A DNA stretch of 35,854 nucleotides, taken from positions 1 through 35,854 of the forward strand of contig NZ_DATIND010000161.1 of the NCBI RefSeq assembly GCF_035474595.1, given 5' to 3'. The DNA comes from Longimicrobium sp. (GTDB lineage Bacteria > Gemmatimonadota > Gemmatimonadetes > Longimicrobiales > Longimicrobiaceae). Positions 1 through 7,944 of this stretch are shown piece by piece; the stretch's first letter is position 1; each line of letters begins with the position of its first letter. Made by a program: the position numbers and the translations under genes. The notes under the pieces were generated by a model. That model made no database searches. It was not told where the DNA came from and saw nothing but the letters and a program-made list of their open reading frames with translations.

Positions 1-47
1 TGTGACGGGAAGATCGCCTCGTTGACCCAGAGCCGGAGGGAAGCGCT

Positions 48-1589
48 TTGCGAATCGGCATCGTCGACCTGCTGGGGAAGGAGCCGCCGCGCAACGGCTA
101 CTCGCGCCTGATGCGCGCGAACAACACCAGCATCATGCCCCAGGTGGTGGGGGTGTGGTGCGAGGAGGAGGGGCACGAGGTCCACATCGCCTACTACTCG
201 GGGCCCGAGCTGCTGGCGGGGGGGCTGCCGGAGAAGCTCGACCTGGTGTTCATCAACGCCTTCTCGCAGGCGGCGCTGCTCGCCTACGCCTTCAGCGCCA
301 TGTACCGCCACGCCGGCGTGCCCACCGTCCTCGGCGGGCCGCACGCGCGGTCGTACCCGGAAGACGCGCGGCAGTATTTCGACTACGTGGTGGGCTTCTG
401 CGACCGCGACCTGGTCCGCGAGATCCTGGCCGACGCCGGGCCGCACGCGCCGGAGGGGCTGTACCTCTCCGCGAAGCAGCAGCCGGCCTCGCTCCCGGGG
501 CTCCGCCAGCGGTGGCAGTTCCTGAAGCCGTCGATGGACCGCGCGCGGGTGTTGAAGCTGGTTCCGCTGCTGGGAAGCCTGGGGTGCCCGTACAAGTGCA
601 GCTTCTGCATCGACGCCGTGGTCCCCTACCAGCCGCTGGAGTACGAAGGGCTGAAGGACGACCTGCGCTTCTTCCAGGAGCTGGACCTTCCCCGCTCCGT
701 GGCGGTCTGGCACGACCCCAACTTCGGCATCCGCTTCGACGAGTACCTGGACGCCATCGAGGAGGTGGTGCCGCCGGGGCGCATCACCTTCGTGGCCGAG
801 ACGTCGCTGTCGCTGCTGAAGGAAGACAACCTCAAGCGGCTGAAGCGCAACGGCTTCAAGGCCATCGCCCCCGGCATCGAGTCGTGGTTCGACATCGGCG
901 ACAAGAGCCGGATGAAGCGGACCATGGGGATGGAGAAGGTGCGCGCCGTGGCCGAGCAGGCGAACCTGGTCAACTCGTACATCCCCTACACGCAGTGCAA
1001 CCTGATCTTCGGGCTGGACGCCGACGACGGGGCGGAGCCGTTCGAGCTGACCAAGCGCTTCATCGACCTGGCTCCCGGCGTGTATCCGCACTTCGCGCTG
1101 CTGTCGGCGTTCGGGCGCAACGCGGTGCTGAACCTGGACTACCAGCGCGACGGGCGCGTCCTTCCCGTCCCCTTCCACTTCCTGGACCTGGTCCAGGCGA
1201 TGAACGTGCGGCCGAAGAACTACACGTGGACCGAGTTCTACGACCACGTGATCGACGTCTTCGACTACTCGTTCTCGGCGCGGGCGCTGGCGCGGCGGTA
1301 CTGGACCAACAAGCGCTCGTACATCGCCTGGGAGCAGCTTTTCCGTGGGCTGTCGTCGGAGCGCAGCAACCGGCTGGGATACCACCGGAAGATGCGGCGC
1401 TGGCTGGAGCAGCCCGAGGTCCGCGGCTTCTTCGAGGGCGAGACGCGCGACGTGCCCGCCGTGCTCACCGACCAGGTGCGCGAGCACCTGGGCCCGCTCT
1501 GGAAGTGGCTGCCGAAGAAGGCGCTGGCGCACGACCCCAACGCCTTCCTCCACTCCGGCTCGGCGCACCCGCTTCCCGTGCTGGTGTGA
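48..1589 (+). CDS. B12-binding-type radical SAM protein
   Basis: This 513-residue protein has a cobalamin-binding-like N-terminal region (about residues 1-130, with a GGPH motif typical of B12-binding radical SAM proteins). A radical SAM core follows, with the [4Fe-4S] ligand motif CPYKCSFC at C180, C184 and C187. Members of this class use S-adenosylmethionine to start radical chemistry, often methylation or ring rearrangement. The substrate cannot be read from the sequence. The C-terminal ~120 residues are basic and aromatic and I do not recognise them. The start is TTG, chosen because a strong GGAGGG lies at 35-40, seven bases upstream, and because it gives a normal N-terminal Rossmann-like strand (MRIGIVDLL). 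The gene upstream lies outside the window. The family call is secure, the specific function unknown. Confidence 0.88.
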   Translation: MRIGIVDLLGKEPPRNGYSRLMRANNTSIMPQVVGVWCEEEGHEVHIAYYSGPELLAGGLPEKLDLVFINAFSQAALLAYAFSAMYRHAGVPTVLGGPHARSYPEDARQYFDYVVGFCDRDLVREILADAGPHAPEGLYLSAKQQPASLPGLRQRWQFLKPSMDRARVLKLVPLLGSLGCPYKCSFCIDAVVPYQPLEYEGLKDDLRFFQELDLPRSVAVWHDPNFGIRFDEYLDAIEEVVPPGRITFVAETSLSLLKEDNLKRLKRNGFKAIAPGIESWFDIGDKSRMKRTMGMEKVRAVAEQANLVNSYIPYTQCNLIFGLDADDGAEPFELTKRFIDLAPGVYPHFALLSAFGRNAVLNLDYQRDGRVLPVPFHFLDLVQAMNVRPKNYTWTEFYDHVIDVFDYSFSARALARRYWTNKRSYIAWEQLFRGLSSERSNRLGYHRKMRRWLEQPEVRGFFEGETRDVPAVLTDQVREHLGPLWKWLPKKALAHDPNAFLHSGSAHPLPVLV

Positions 1590-1630
1590 TTTTCGGGGCC
1601 GCCCGCGGCTCCGGGCATCGCGGGATCTCA

Positions 1631-1675
1631 CGCGGAGACGCGGAGGTGGCTCGGATGCTCCTCCGCGTCTCCGCG
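1631..1675 (+). terminator. Perfect 16-bp hairpin after the radical SAM gene
   Basis: The arms 1631-1646 (CGCGGAGACGCGGAGG) and 1660-1675 are exact reverse complements around a 13-base loop, 41 bases after the stop codon. No T-tract follows, so it may be a transcription terminator, an mRNA 3' end stabiliser or a dispersed palindromic repeat. Confidence 0.5.
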
Positions 1676-1720
1676 CGGGGCGTAGTTGCTGTGCGTTTCC
1701 GCGGTGGGTAGCTTGCACGG

Positions 1721-2038
1721 ATGACCCTGATCGAGGATCTTCGTGCGAAGATCGCCGCCGGCGCCTTCGAGTTCTCCCAGCACGCAACGGATCAGGCCAT
1801 CTCCCGGCACATCCGCGTGGAGGAGATTCGCGAAGCCTTCGCCGGCGGCGAGGTTATCGAGGACTATCCGGACGACAAGTACGGCCCGAGCTGCCTCGTC
1901 TTCGGGCTCACCGGGGCGGGGCGACCGCTGCACGTGCAGTGCAGCCATCCCTCGCGGCTGCTGGTGAAGCTGATCACCGTCTACGAGCCGGATCCGGAGC
2001 TCTGGATCGGCTTCCGAACGCGCAGGAGAAGCGGATGA
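1721..2038 (+). CDS. DUF4258 protein, toxin-like partner of a YgiT-type pair
   Basis: This 105-residue protein matches the DUF4258 pattern: an N-terminal helix with SQHATDQA, then IEDYPDDKYGPSCLVFG and a C-terminal VYEPDPELW. DUF4258 proteins are small, have a compact fold related to RelE/MqsR-type toxins, and are commonly encoded directly upstream of YgiT-type (MqsA-like) antitoxins. That arrangement is seen here: its TGA overlaps the ATG of the next gene (ATGA at 2035-2038), so the two are translationally coupled. Toxicity is not demonstrated; a role as an mRNA interferase-like toxin is inferred from family and context. The Shine-Dalgarno sequence is weak. Confidence 0.75.
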   Translation: MTLIEDLRAKIAAGAFEFSQHATDQAISRHIRVEEIREAFAGGEVIEDYPDDKYGPSCLVFGLTGAGRPLHVQCSHPSRLLVKLITVYEPDPELWIGFRTRRRSG

Positions 2039-2259
2039 ACGCGAATCGCGAGGAGCGGATCGTCGAGCGGCTCGTTACCTACACGATCGAGATGGAAGGC
2101 GATCTCGTGGTGGTGGAGCATGTGCCGGCGCGGGTGAACGTGGAGACGGGCGAGCGCTTCTTCGCGCCGGCGACGGTAGAGCGGCTGCAGCAGATCGTGT
2201 GGGAGCGGCGCGCGCCGACCCGGACCATCCAGACGCCCGTCTTCGAGTTCGCGGCGTGA
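2035..2259 (+). CDS. YgiT-type antitoxin homolog lacking the zinc cysteines
   Basis: This 74-residue protein aligns by eye with the N-terminal domain of YgiT/MqsA-type antitoxins. The body is well kept: VVVEHVPARV, GERFFAPATVERLQQIVWERRAPTRTI, then VFEF. YgiT-type proteins normally carry two CxxC zinc-binding pairs, one at the N-terminus and one in a segment like LVCxxCGERYF. Here the corresponding positions read MNANREER and RVNVETGERFF, and the protein contains no cysteine at all. It starts inside the stop of the DUF4258 gene and its own TGA overlaps the ATG of the following lipoprotein gene by one base. It is either a zinc-free member of the family or a diverged partner. No DNA-binding HTH domain is attached. 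Confidence 0.68.
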   Translation: MNANREERIVERLVTYTIEMEGDLVVVEHVPARVNVETGERFFAPATVERLQQIVWERRAPTRTIQTPVFEFAA

Positions 2260-2747
2260 TGCGGGGATTCGCTCTCCCGGCGAGCGTATTCGCCGCCGTG
2301 CTGCTCGCCGCCGCGTGCTCGTCCAGCCCCGGCACGGTGAGCGGGGATGCGTACATCGTGACGGAGTCGGGCGGGCAGGTGGGGTTCGGGGGGATGCCGA
2401 TCCGCATCATCCCCGAGTCCGAGGCGATCGACACGCTGCTGGCGCAGGCCTGCCCGCGCCATCGCGGCCAGCCGGAGGCGCCGGACACGGCCGCGCAGAC
2501 GCGCGCCTGGCAGCGGCGCGCGCAGATCCTGGGCGCGCGCGTGTCGCGGACGCTCGCCACCGACCGCGCGGCGCACTACGTCATCGACACCATCTCCCCC
2601 GGCCGGTACCGGCTGTGGGCCGACACCGCGTACGGCGGCACCCGCTGGACCTGGCTGGAGCCGGTGCGCATCGAGTCCGGCGACAGCATCCATCTCAACC
2701 TCAGCAACGCCAACCCGGACGAAAACCCCTTCCGCTGCCGCTACTGA
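2259..2747 (+). CDS. Small lipoprotein, function unknown
   Basis: This 162-residue predicted outer-surface or periplasmic lipoprotein has the signal sequence MRGFALPASVFAAVLLAAAC, with the lipobox cysteine at residue 20. The mature part resembles a single small beta-rich domain, with ending segments such as SPGRYRLWAD and IESGDSIHLNLS. The GRYRLWAD-like strand resembles carboxypeptidase regulatory-like domains, but that is a weak impression. Its ATG overlaps the stop of the YgiT-like gene by one base, so it may be translated from the same mRNA. A longer upstream reading frame start at 2199 is rejected because it would lie inside the antitoxin gene and bury the signal peptide. Confidence 0.7.
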   Translation: MRGFALPASVFAAVLLAAACSSSPGTVSGDAYIVTESGGQVGFGGMPIRIIPESEAIDTLLAQACPRHRGQPEAPDTAAQTRAWQRRAQILGARVSRTLATDRAAHYVIDTISPGRYRLWADTAYGGTRWTWLEPVRIESGDSIHLNLSNANPDENPFRCRY

Positions 2748-2800
2748 CACCGGATTCGGAGATCGATCGTGCAATCCGGAAGCGCACGTGCGACCTCGCC

Positions 2801-2869
2801 GATAGATCCTTCGGCCTGCAACCGTTCGCGCGAGGGAAATGACAGTGTGGCCGGCCTCAGGATGACGTC
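2801..2869 (-). repeat. Dispersed ~70-bp REP/MITE-like repeat, copy A
   Basis: Read on the minus strand, this copy begins GACGTCATCCTGAGGCCGG and ends GGTTGCAGGCCGAAGGATC, with a variable centre. Copies B (2948-3017) and C (10922-10990) have the same ends. The ends are imperfect inverted repeats of each other (ATCCTnnGGCC against its complement), as in non-autonomous transposable or REP-type elements. Copy A is inverted relative to copy B 78 bases away. Confidence 0.72.
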
Positions 2870-2947
2870 TCTCTGGTTGTTTGGAATGCACTGATTGCCA
2901 GATCCGGTACCCGAACCTGAAGTCCTGCTTCCACGCCGCCCCCGCCC

Positions 2948-3017
2948 GACGTCATCCTGAGGCCGGTCACACCGTTATCTACGACTGCATGGTAGGTTGC
3001 AGGCCGAAGGATCTATC
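2948..3017 (+). repeat. Dispersed ~70-bp REP/MITE-like repeat, copy B
   Basis: This copy shares both ends with copies A and C, and the centre differs. It is in opposite orientation to copy A, so 2801-3017 could form a long cruciform or mRNA hairpin. The rest of the gap 2748-3168 holds no credible gene. Confidence 0.72.
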
Positions 3018-3168
3018 GCCAGGGCAGCACGTGAACCGACGAGATGCACCGATTCTTCCGCCGGACCTCGTATGAGGCGAGCCACGGATGAATCTCCCGC
3101 CGCGGCTTGGCCGTAGGGGCGCCGTCGCTCCGCTCTCCCCATCCCCCGCATCACCCCGGAAGACCCCG

Positions 3169-3513
3169 ATGAGCCCCCAGGAACTCGAAACGCTGGCGCC
3201 GCTGATCGGCTTCGCGATCTGCGCGTTCATCATCTCCATTCCCGTGGTCGCCTTCAGCGCGCGCTTCGCGGTGAAGCCGGTGGTCGACGCGCTGATCCGG
3301 CTGCGCGAGGCGCAGGGGAAGATGAACTCGTCCAACGAGATGCTGGTGCTGCAGGACCGCCGGCTGAGCCTGCTGGAAAGCGAGATGCAGCACATCGGCA
3401 CCGCGCTGGAGCGCCTGGCCGAGGCGCAGGAGTTCCAGGCGCGGCTCGGCGCCCCGCTCTCCGTCGCGCTCCCCACCGCCAGGCCCGCGCCTGCCGGCGC
3501 CGCCCCGGAGTAG
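3169..3513 (+). CDS. Small single-pass membrane protein with coiled coil
   Basis: This 114-residue protein has one hydrophobic segment (about residues 10-33, GFAICAFIISIPVVAFS). A charged, heptad-like region follows (about 45-95) that probably forms a coiled coil, and the tail is Pro/Ala-rich. The ATG at 3169 places the membrane segment near the N-terminus; an upstream ATG at 3088 would add a Pro/Arg-rich leader unlike a real protein. No family is recognised. The topology suggests a membrane-anchored oligomeric or scaffold protein, but that is inference. Confidence 0.6.
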   Translation: MSPQELETLAPLIGFAICAFIISIPVVAFSARFAVKPVVDALIRLREAQGKMNSSNEMLVLQDRRLSLLESEMQHIGTALERLAEAQEFQARLGAPLSVALPTARPAPAGAAPE

Positions 3514-3733
3514 CTGAGGCGCGCCGCGCGGGACGGGCGTAACGTTCCGGCCGGCCACGGTGTCATCCATCCCGAGCGCGGGGACTTCCGGTCCGTTCCG
3601 GAAGCCCCCGCGTACGTTGCGCAAGGTCGAACGGGTCCGCCGGCGGAGTACCAGAACGTCCCGCCTGCGGAACCTCTCCAGCACCCGGTGTATTCGGGTC
3701 GCCCCATCCGCACCCATCCCCCAGGAGCCAGAA

Positions 3734-4309
3734 GTGCCTTACAGCCGGACCCCCTTCCGCGCCGCGCTCGCTGCCGCGGCGCTGCTCGTTCCGCTGGCCG
3801 CCGCCCCGGCCCGCGCGCAGACCGCGCTCATCCCGGACACCAACATGAACCCGGAGATGCTGCGCTTCCGCGCCGAGGCCATGCAGGACGCCACCGACGC
3901 GCTGAACACCTTCCGCAACGCCTGGGAGCGCGACGACGTGCGCGGGCTGATGCGGCTGTACCAGAAGGACGCGCTGCTGGTGCTTCCCGGCGCCACCGCG
4001 CCCACGCAGGGCACGCAGGCCATCGAGCAGGCGCTGCAGGCCAGCCTGCCGCGCGTCGGAAAGATCGAGCTGGGGGTGGTGGACGCGGTGGTGGACGACC
4101 ACCTGATGTACATCTACCAGCGCTTCGTGGTGGAGCCGGGGACCGGCGCCGCGGCCGAGGGGATGGCGGGCACCGCCACGCTGGTGATGCAGCGCGAGGG
4201 AAGCCGCTGGCGCATCCGCGCGCAGATCTTCTCGCCCGAGGTGATGCAGTCCGCCGCGGCGCCCGTGCCCGCGCCGTCGGCGGCGACCGCGGACGGGGCG
4301 ACGCACTGA
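3734..4309 (+). CDS. Secreted SnoaL/DUF4440-like (NTF2-fold) protein
   Basis: This 191-residue protein has a signal peptide (cleavage expected after residue 28, APARA|Q) and an NTF2-like domain covering about residues 45-170. Typical elements are an N-terminal helix with a DALNTFRNAWERDD segment, a YQKDALLVLPG strand and a C-terminal WRIRAQIFSPE strand. Such domains often bind small hydrophobic ligands or act as ketosteroid-isomerase-like enzymes, but no catalytic residue can be assigned. The GTG start at 3734 is preferred because CAGGAG at 3722-3727 sits at good spacing and the signal peptide follows at once. A 13-bp terminator-type hairpin follows at 4338-4369. Confidence 0.75.
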   Translation: MPYSRTPFRAALAAAALLVPLAAAPARAQTALIPDTNMNPEMLRFRAEAMQDATDALNTFRNAWERDDVRGLMRLYQKDALLVLPGATAPTQGTQAIEQALQASLPRVGKIELGVVDAVVDDHLMYIYQRFVVEPGTGAAAEGMAGTATLVMQREGSRWRIRAQIFSPEVMQSAAAPVPAPSAATADGATH

Positions 4310-4337
4310 GCCGTTGCCCCTCGGCCGAATCGTGAGC

Positions 4338-4369
4338 ACCGCCGCCCGGCATCCGCGCCGGGCGGCGGT
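4338..4369 (+). terminator. 13-bp GC hairpin after the NTF2-like gene
   Basis: The arms 4338-4350 (ACCGCCGCCCGGC) and 4357-4369 are perfect complements with a six-base loop, starting 29 bases after the stop. There is no clear T-tract, which is common in very GC-rich genomes. Confidence 0.6.
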
Positions 4370-4486
4370 TCGCGTTCGGGGGGATGCGCATCCCCGCGCC
4401 GCGCTAGCGCCCCGGCTCGCGCGGGGATGAACGTCCGTCTATCTTCCCGTCTTCGCTTTCGTCCCACCTTCCGTCCCGAAATCATC

Positions 4487-5212
4487 ATGCGCCTTCGCTC
4501 CATCCGCTCGATCTTCGCCGCCTCGCTCGCCGCGTCCGCGCTGGTCCCCGCGGCGGCGCGCGCGCAGAACAGCCGCGCCGAGCAGCTGCTGAGCGAACGT
4601 CCCCCGCCGCGCGAGGGGTGCGTCATCGAAACCCAGCCGCGCACCCTCCCCCCGCTGTCGCAGCTGGCCGACTCGGCCACGCTGGCCACCGACGTGGCGG
4701 CGTACGCGAAGGAGCACCCGATCACCGGCGACAAGCCGATGTTCGCGCTCTACTCCATCGGCTTCGACGCGCACGGCGTGGTGGAGCGCGTGACCGCGAT
4801 CGAGTACCTTCTCCCGCGGGAGAAGGAAACCGAGCTGGCCGACCGGCTCCGCGCCTCGCTCCGGCAGCAGCGCGGGCCGCTGAACGTGCGGCTGCGCATC
4901 GAGCCGGGCGGCGCGGCGCCCTTCCGCGTAGGGCGCTCGGAGCGGTGCCCGCCGCGGTCGAACATGCGCTTCAGCCTGGTGGTGCCCGCGACCGCGCCGG
5001 CGGGAACGCCGCCCAGCATCGTGATGCGCACGGTGGTGGGGCCGGACGGCGGCGTGCTGGGTCAGCAGATGATCCGCCGCACCGGGAGCACCGAGCTGGA
5101 CCTGTGGGTGGAGAACAGCCTGGGCCGCCGCCGCTACGCGCCGGGGCTGATCGACGGCCAGCCGGTGCAGATGGAAGTGGAGGAGACGGTCCGCATCCGC
5201 GCCCGTCCGTAG
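4487..5212 (+). CDS. Secreted protein with TonB C-terminal-like domain
   Basis: This 241-residue protein has a signal peptide (cleavage about residue 26, AARA|Q). A middle region of unknown type follows, and then a C-terminal ~80-residue stretch resembling the TonB_C fold. That stretch has a VVGPDGGVLGQQMIRRTGS strand, a helix ending in LGRRRYAPGL, then DGQPVQMEVEETV. TonB C-terminal domains contact TonB boxes of outer-membrane receptors, but here the N-terminal transmembrane anchor and Pro-rich spacer of TonB are missing, so it is probably a periplasmic protein that reuses the domain. The ATG at 4487 is chosen over 4427 because it begins directly with the signal peptide. Confidence 0.65.
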   Translation: MRLRSIRSIFAASLAASALVPAAARAQNSRAEQLLSERPPPREGCVIETQPRTLPPLSQLADSATLATDVAAYAKEHPITGDKPMFALYSIGFDAHGVVERVTAIEYLLPREKETELADRLRASLRQQRGPLNVRLRIEPGGAAPFRVGRSERCPPRSNMRFSLVVPATAPAGTPPSIVMRTVVGPDGGVLGQQMIRRTGSTELDLWVENSLGRRRYAPGLIDGQPVQMEVEETVRIRARP

Positions 5213-5239
5213 CCCGTCCCCAGCCCCGCCGGAGCCTCC

Positions 5240-6109
5240 GTGAGCACCGCATCCATCGACGTTCCGGAGGGCGAGGCCCGCACCGTGGAGCACCGCGGCT
5301 GCCGGCTGGCGTACACGGTGCGCGGCGCCGGGCCGCCGGTGCTGCTGGTGCAGGGCGTGGGCGTGCACGGCGCCGGGTGGACGCCGCAGGTGGACGCGCT
5401 CTCCGCTGGCTTCCGCTGCCTGTACTTCGACAACCGCGGGATGGGGATGAGCCAGCCCGCCGGCGCGCGGGTGACGGTGGAGCAGATGGCCGAGGACGCG
5501 CGCGTGGTGATGGACGCGGCGGGGATGGAGAGCGCGCACCTGATCGGGCATTCGCTCGGGGGGCTGGTCGCGCTTCACCTGGCGCTGGCCTCGCGCGAGC
5601 GGGCGCGCAGCCTGGCGCTGATGTGCGCCTTCGCGCGCGGGCGCGACGCGACGCGGCTGACGCCGTGGATGCTGTGGACCGGCCTCCGCTCGCGCGTCGG
5701 CACGCGGGCGATGCGGCGCGATGCCTTCCTGCGCATCGTGATGCCGCCCTCCGCGCTGGCGGGCGCCGACCGCGCGGCGCTGGCGCAGCGGCTGGCCCCG
5801 CTCTTCGGCCACGACCTGGCCGACCAGCCGCCGGTGGCGATGAAGCAGCTGGCCGCCATGCGCGCGTACGACGCCACGCCGCGGCTGGGCGAGCTGGCCG
5901 GCACGCCGGCGCTGGTGATGAGCGCCGAGCACGACCGCATCGCCCCGCCGTCCAGCGGCCGCGCCATCGCCGCGGGAATTCCGGGCGCGCGCTACGTGGA
6001 GTTCGCCGGCGCCTCGCACGGCCTTCCCATCCAGCGCGCGGACGAGGTGAACGCGCTGCTGCTGGAGCATCTTCGCGCGGCCGAGGGTGGGAGAGTAATT
6101 CCTGCCTGA
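5240..6109 (+). CDS. Alpha/beta-fold hydrolase
   Basis: This 289-residue protein is a typical single-domain alpha/beta hydrolase. The nucleophile elbow is GHSLGG with Ser105. The acid is expected at Asp232 in SAEHDRIAPP and the base at His260 in GASHGLP. The oxyanion region is VQGVGVHGAGW, and FDNRGMGMS is the conserved strand-turn after it. Substrate class (ester, lactone, haloalkane and so on) cannot be deduced. The start is GTG at 5240, 27 bases after the preceding gene, with a GGAG upstream, so the two genes may be co-transcribed. No signal peptide is seen, so it is cytoplasmic. Confidence 0.88.
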   Translation: MSTASIDVPEGEARTVEHRGCRLAYTVRGAGPPVLLVQGVGVHGAGWTPQVDALSAGFRCLYFDNRGMGMSQPAGARVTVEQMAEDARVVMDAAGMESAHLIGHSLGGLVALHLALASRERARSLALMCAFARGRDATRLTPWMLWTGLRSRVGTRAMRRDAFLRIVMPPSALAGADRAALAQRLAPLFGHDLADQPPVAMKQLAAMRAYDATPRLGELAGTPALVMSAEHDRIAPPSSGRAIAAGIPGARYVEFAGASHGLPIQRADEVNALLLEHLRAAEGGRVIPA

Positions 6110-6345
6110 AGTCTGCGCCCGAAGACCGCCGACCGTGCTCGCTCCTTCCGAAGCATGTCGGACAGCCGCAAGGTGCGCGTCGTCCGAGAGATTACAGGTG
6201 GATTCTCCTCCATCCGGAGTTCGCGCCCTTTTCGATGAGCGATCACAGCTGGGATGAGCCTCCTTTCTTGACGGATTATACGCCTAAGCACAAGCTAGAC
6301 GGACGAGGGATGGGAAAGCACACAATGGAGAGGAGAAATTACCCC

Positions 6346-7641
6346 GTGAAAACGCCGTCAATGACAACACGCTCACCGATCGAAGACCTGCGAGAGTACG
6401 TGGATGCGTTTCGATCGTCATCGGACCGCTCGCGATTCACGCTGTACGTCATCATGGTCGCGAGCGTGCTGATTGGGGTTGCTACGTGGAACGCGCACTC
6501 GGCAGGGTGGCCGCGGCACCGCCTCGAGGCGTGGTACGGCAAGCCGCTGGCGTCGCAGCCGTTCATGGGTGGCGACACCGTGCAGATCAAGATCGCGCGA
6601 GAGGAGTACCTGAGACAGTTCGTGGGCAGGGGCGTGATGACGGCGTCGCCGATACCCGGGGTGTCGATGGATGTGAACGACGTGGGACTGATTGGGGGGG
6701 TTGCCCTGCTCCTGCTCACGTTGATACAGCTGTTTTGCCTGCTGCGCGAGCACGAAAATCTGCAGTTGGCGCTGTACAAGGTACGTCAGTTGTGCCGGGA
6801 AGACGGCGACGCGCACGGCCGTGGGGACAGCCGGGCCAACTTGCTGTACCATGCGCTTTCAATGAGCCAAGTGCTAAGCTCCCCTCCCACACTGGCACGA
6901 TGGCGGCGGCGGGGTGTCCTGCGGCACTTTGGAATCATCTACCTCACCCCTGTCGCAGCCCAGGCGTGGGTGGTATGGAACAACTGGCAGACCCGGGCGA
7001 TCGGCGCCCAATACGACGTGGATGTCGAAACCGGACTGCGCATCCAAGGTGCCTTTGCTCTCGCGATCCTCGTCCTCAGCATGCTTGCGCTGATCGTTTC
7101 GCGCGCAATGGCCAAACGGTGGGAGCGTGCGTTCTATCGGGTGAATCCGGGGCGGTGGGTAGCCCCGCAGCCGAGTTTGCTGACGTGGATGAAACTGGAG
7201 CGCCGCCGCTCGACATCGGTGAGCCAGTTGCGAACGCGAGTGACGACTTCGCTGGTGGACTCCCTTGTCGTCGCGGACCGCCGCGGGACGAGGACGGTAC
7301 CGGTCGAAGGGATTCTCGAAGTGCAGAAAGAACGGATCCATAAACACGACCTGAAGGCCATGCTCGACCTCCTCTTCGCCGAGGGCGAGCGAGCTGCACG
7401 GGCCTGGTGCTCGGAACATGGTGGGGTGTACGTCTCACTGACCTCGTTCCACACTGATCGGAGCGAATATTGCCCCCGAGGCCGAGGCCCGATTCGAGCC
7501 GACTGGCACGTCCACGGAAAGTGGACGTTCATCTATCTCGTTGCAGGGCATGAGACGGAGGAGGGCTTATCCACCGACATTCCGTCTTCAGCAGGGGCAT
7601 TACGGGAGCCCGGCCGAACACAAGTCCCTGTCTCAGCATAG
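6346..7641 (+). CDS. Four-helix membrane protein, unknown family
   Basis: This protein of about 431 residues has four predicted transmembrane segments: residues 31-48, 113-133, 193-212 and 233-252. A soluble C-terminal half of ~180 residues follows. I do not recognise the family. The GTG at 6346 is preferred because AGGAG at 6331-6335 lies ten bases upstream; in-frame ATGs at 6310, 6325 and 6361 are alternatives. A much longer open frame that runs in from 4618 is an artefact of GC-rich DNA antisense or out of frame to the genes upstream. The gene is visibly less GC-rich than its neighbours, which suggests recent transfer. The preceding 6110-6345 holds nothing recognisable. Confidence 0.65.
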   Translation: MKTPSMTTRSPIEDLREYVDAFRSSSDRSRFTLYVIMVASVLIGVATWNAHSAGWPRHRLEAWYGKPLASQPFMGGDTVQIKIAREEYLRQFVGRGVMTASPIPGVSMDVNDVGLIGGVALLLLTLIQLFCLLREHENLQLALYKVRQLCREDGDAHGRGDSRANLLYHALSMSQVLSSPPTLARWRRRGVLRHFGIIYLTPVAAQAWVVWNNWQTRAIGAQYDVDVETGLRIQGAFALAILVLSMLALIVSRAMAKRWERAFYRVNPGRWVAPQPSLLTWMKLERRRSTSVSQLRTRVTTSLVDSLVVADRRGTRTVPVEGILEVQKERIHKHDLKAMLDLLFAEGERAARAWCSEHGGVYVSLTSFHTDRSEYCPRGRGPIRADWHVHGKWTFIYLVAGHETEEGLSTDIPSSAGALREPGRTQVPVSA

Positions 7642-7944
7642 CCGCCAAGCAGCCGAACCGGTGGCTCGCGCCGATCGATGCCGATCAGCGATCGATCGGT
7701 TCGGAGGCAGCATGGAGAACGAGATCGGGAAACGAACGTCGAATGCGATCACCCGGTAATTTTCCCGGTTCGCGTTTCGGCTACGGTCGCTCTGTCCTAC
7801 TGTCCAGTTCTCTGTCCTTTTTTACCGCCTGAACCCTCGTCTGCTGTGCTTCAAGTGCTCGGCAGCGAGCGTGAACGGCTCGAAGGAATCGCGACACACC
7901 GTGCGGAGTCTCCCCGCAACTACAGGACGGACCGGAGGGCTCCG
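7642..7944. other. Intergenic stretch, nothing recognised
   Basis: This is a relatively AT-richer spacer with a T-run near 7818-7823 but no paired stem before it. No RNA gene or convincing small reading frame is seen. The ribosome binding site of the next gene (GGAGGG, 7934-7939) is at its end. Confidence 0.5.

Noticed and set aside
4618-6345. Very long open frame running through two genes into the membrane protein
   Set aside because: It is out of frame with a good TonB-like gene and a hydrolase with a complete triad, and its translation there is Arg/Ala/Gly-rich junk typical of shadow frames in GC-rich DNA.
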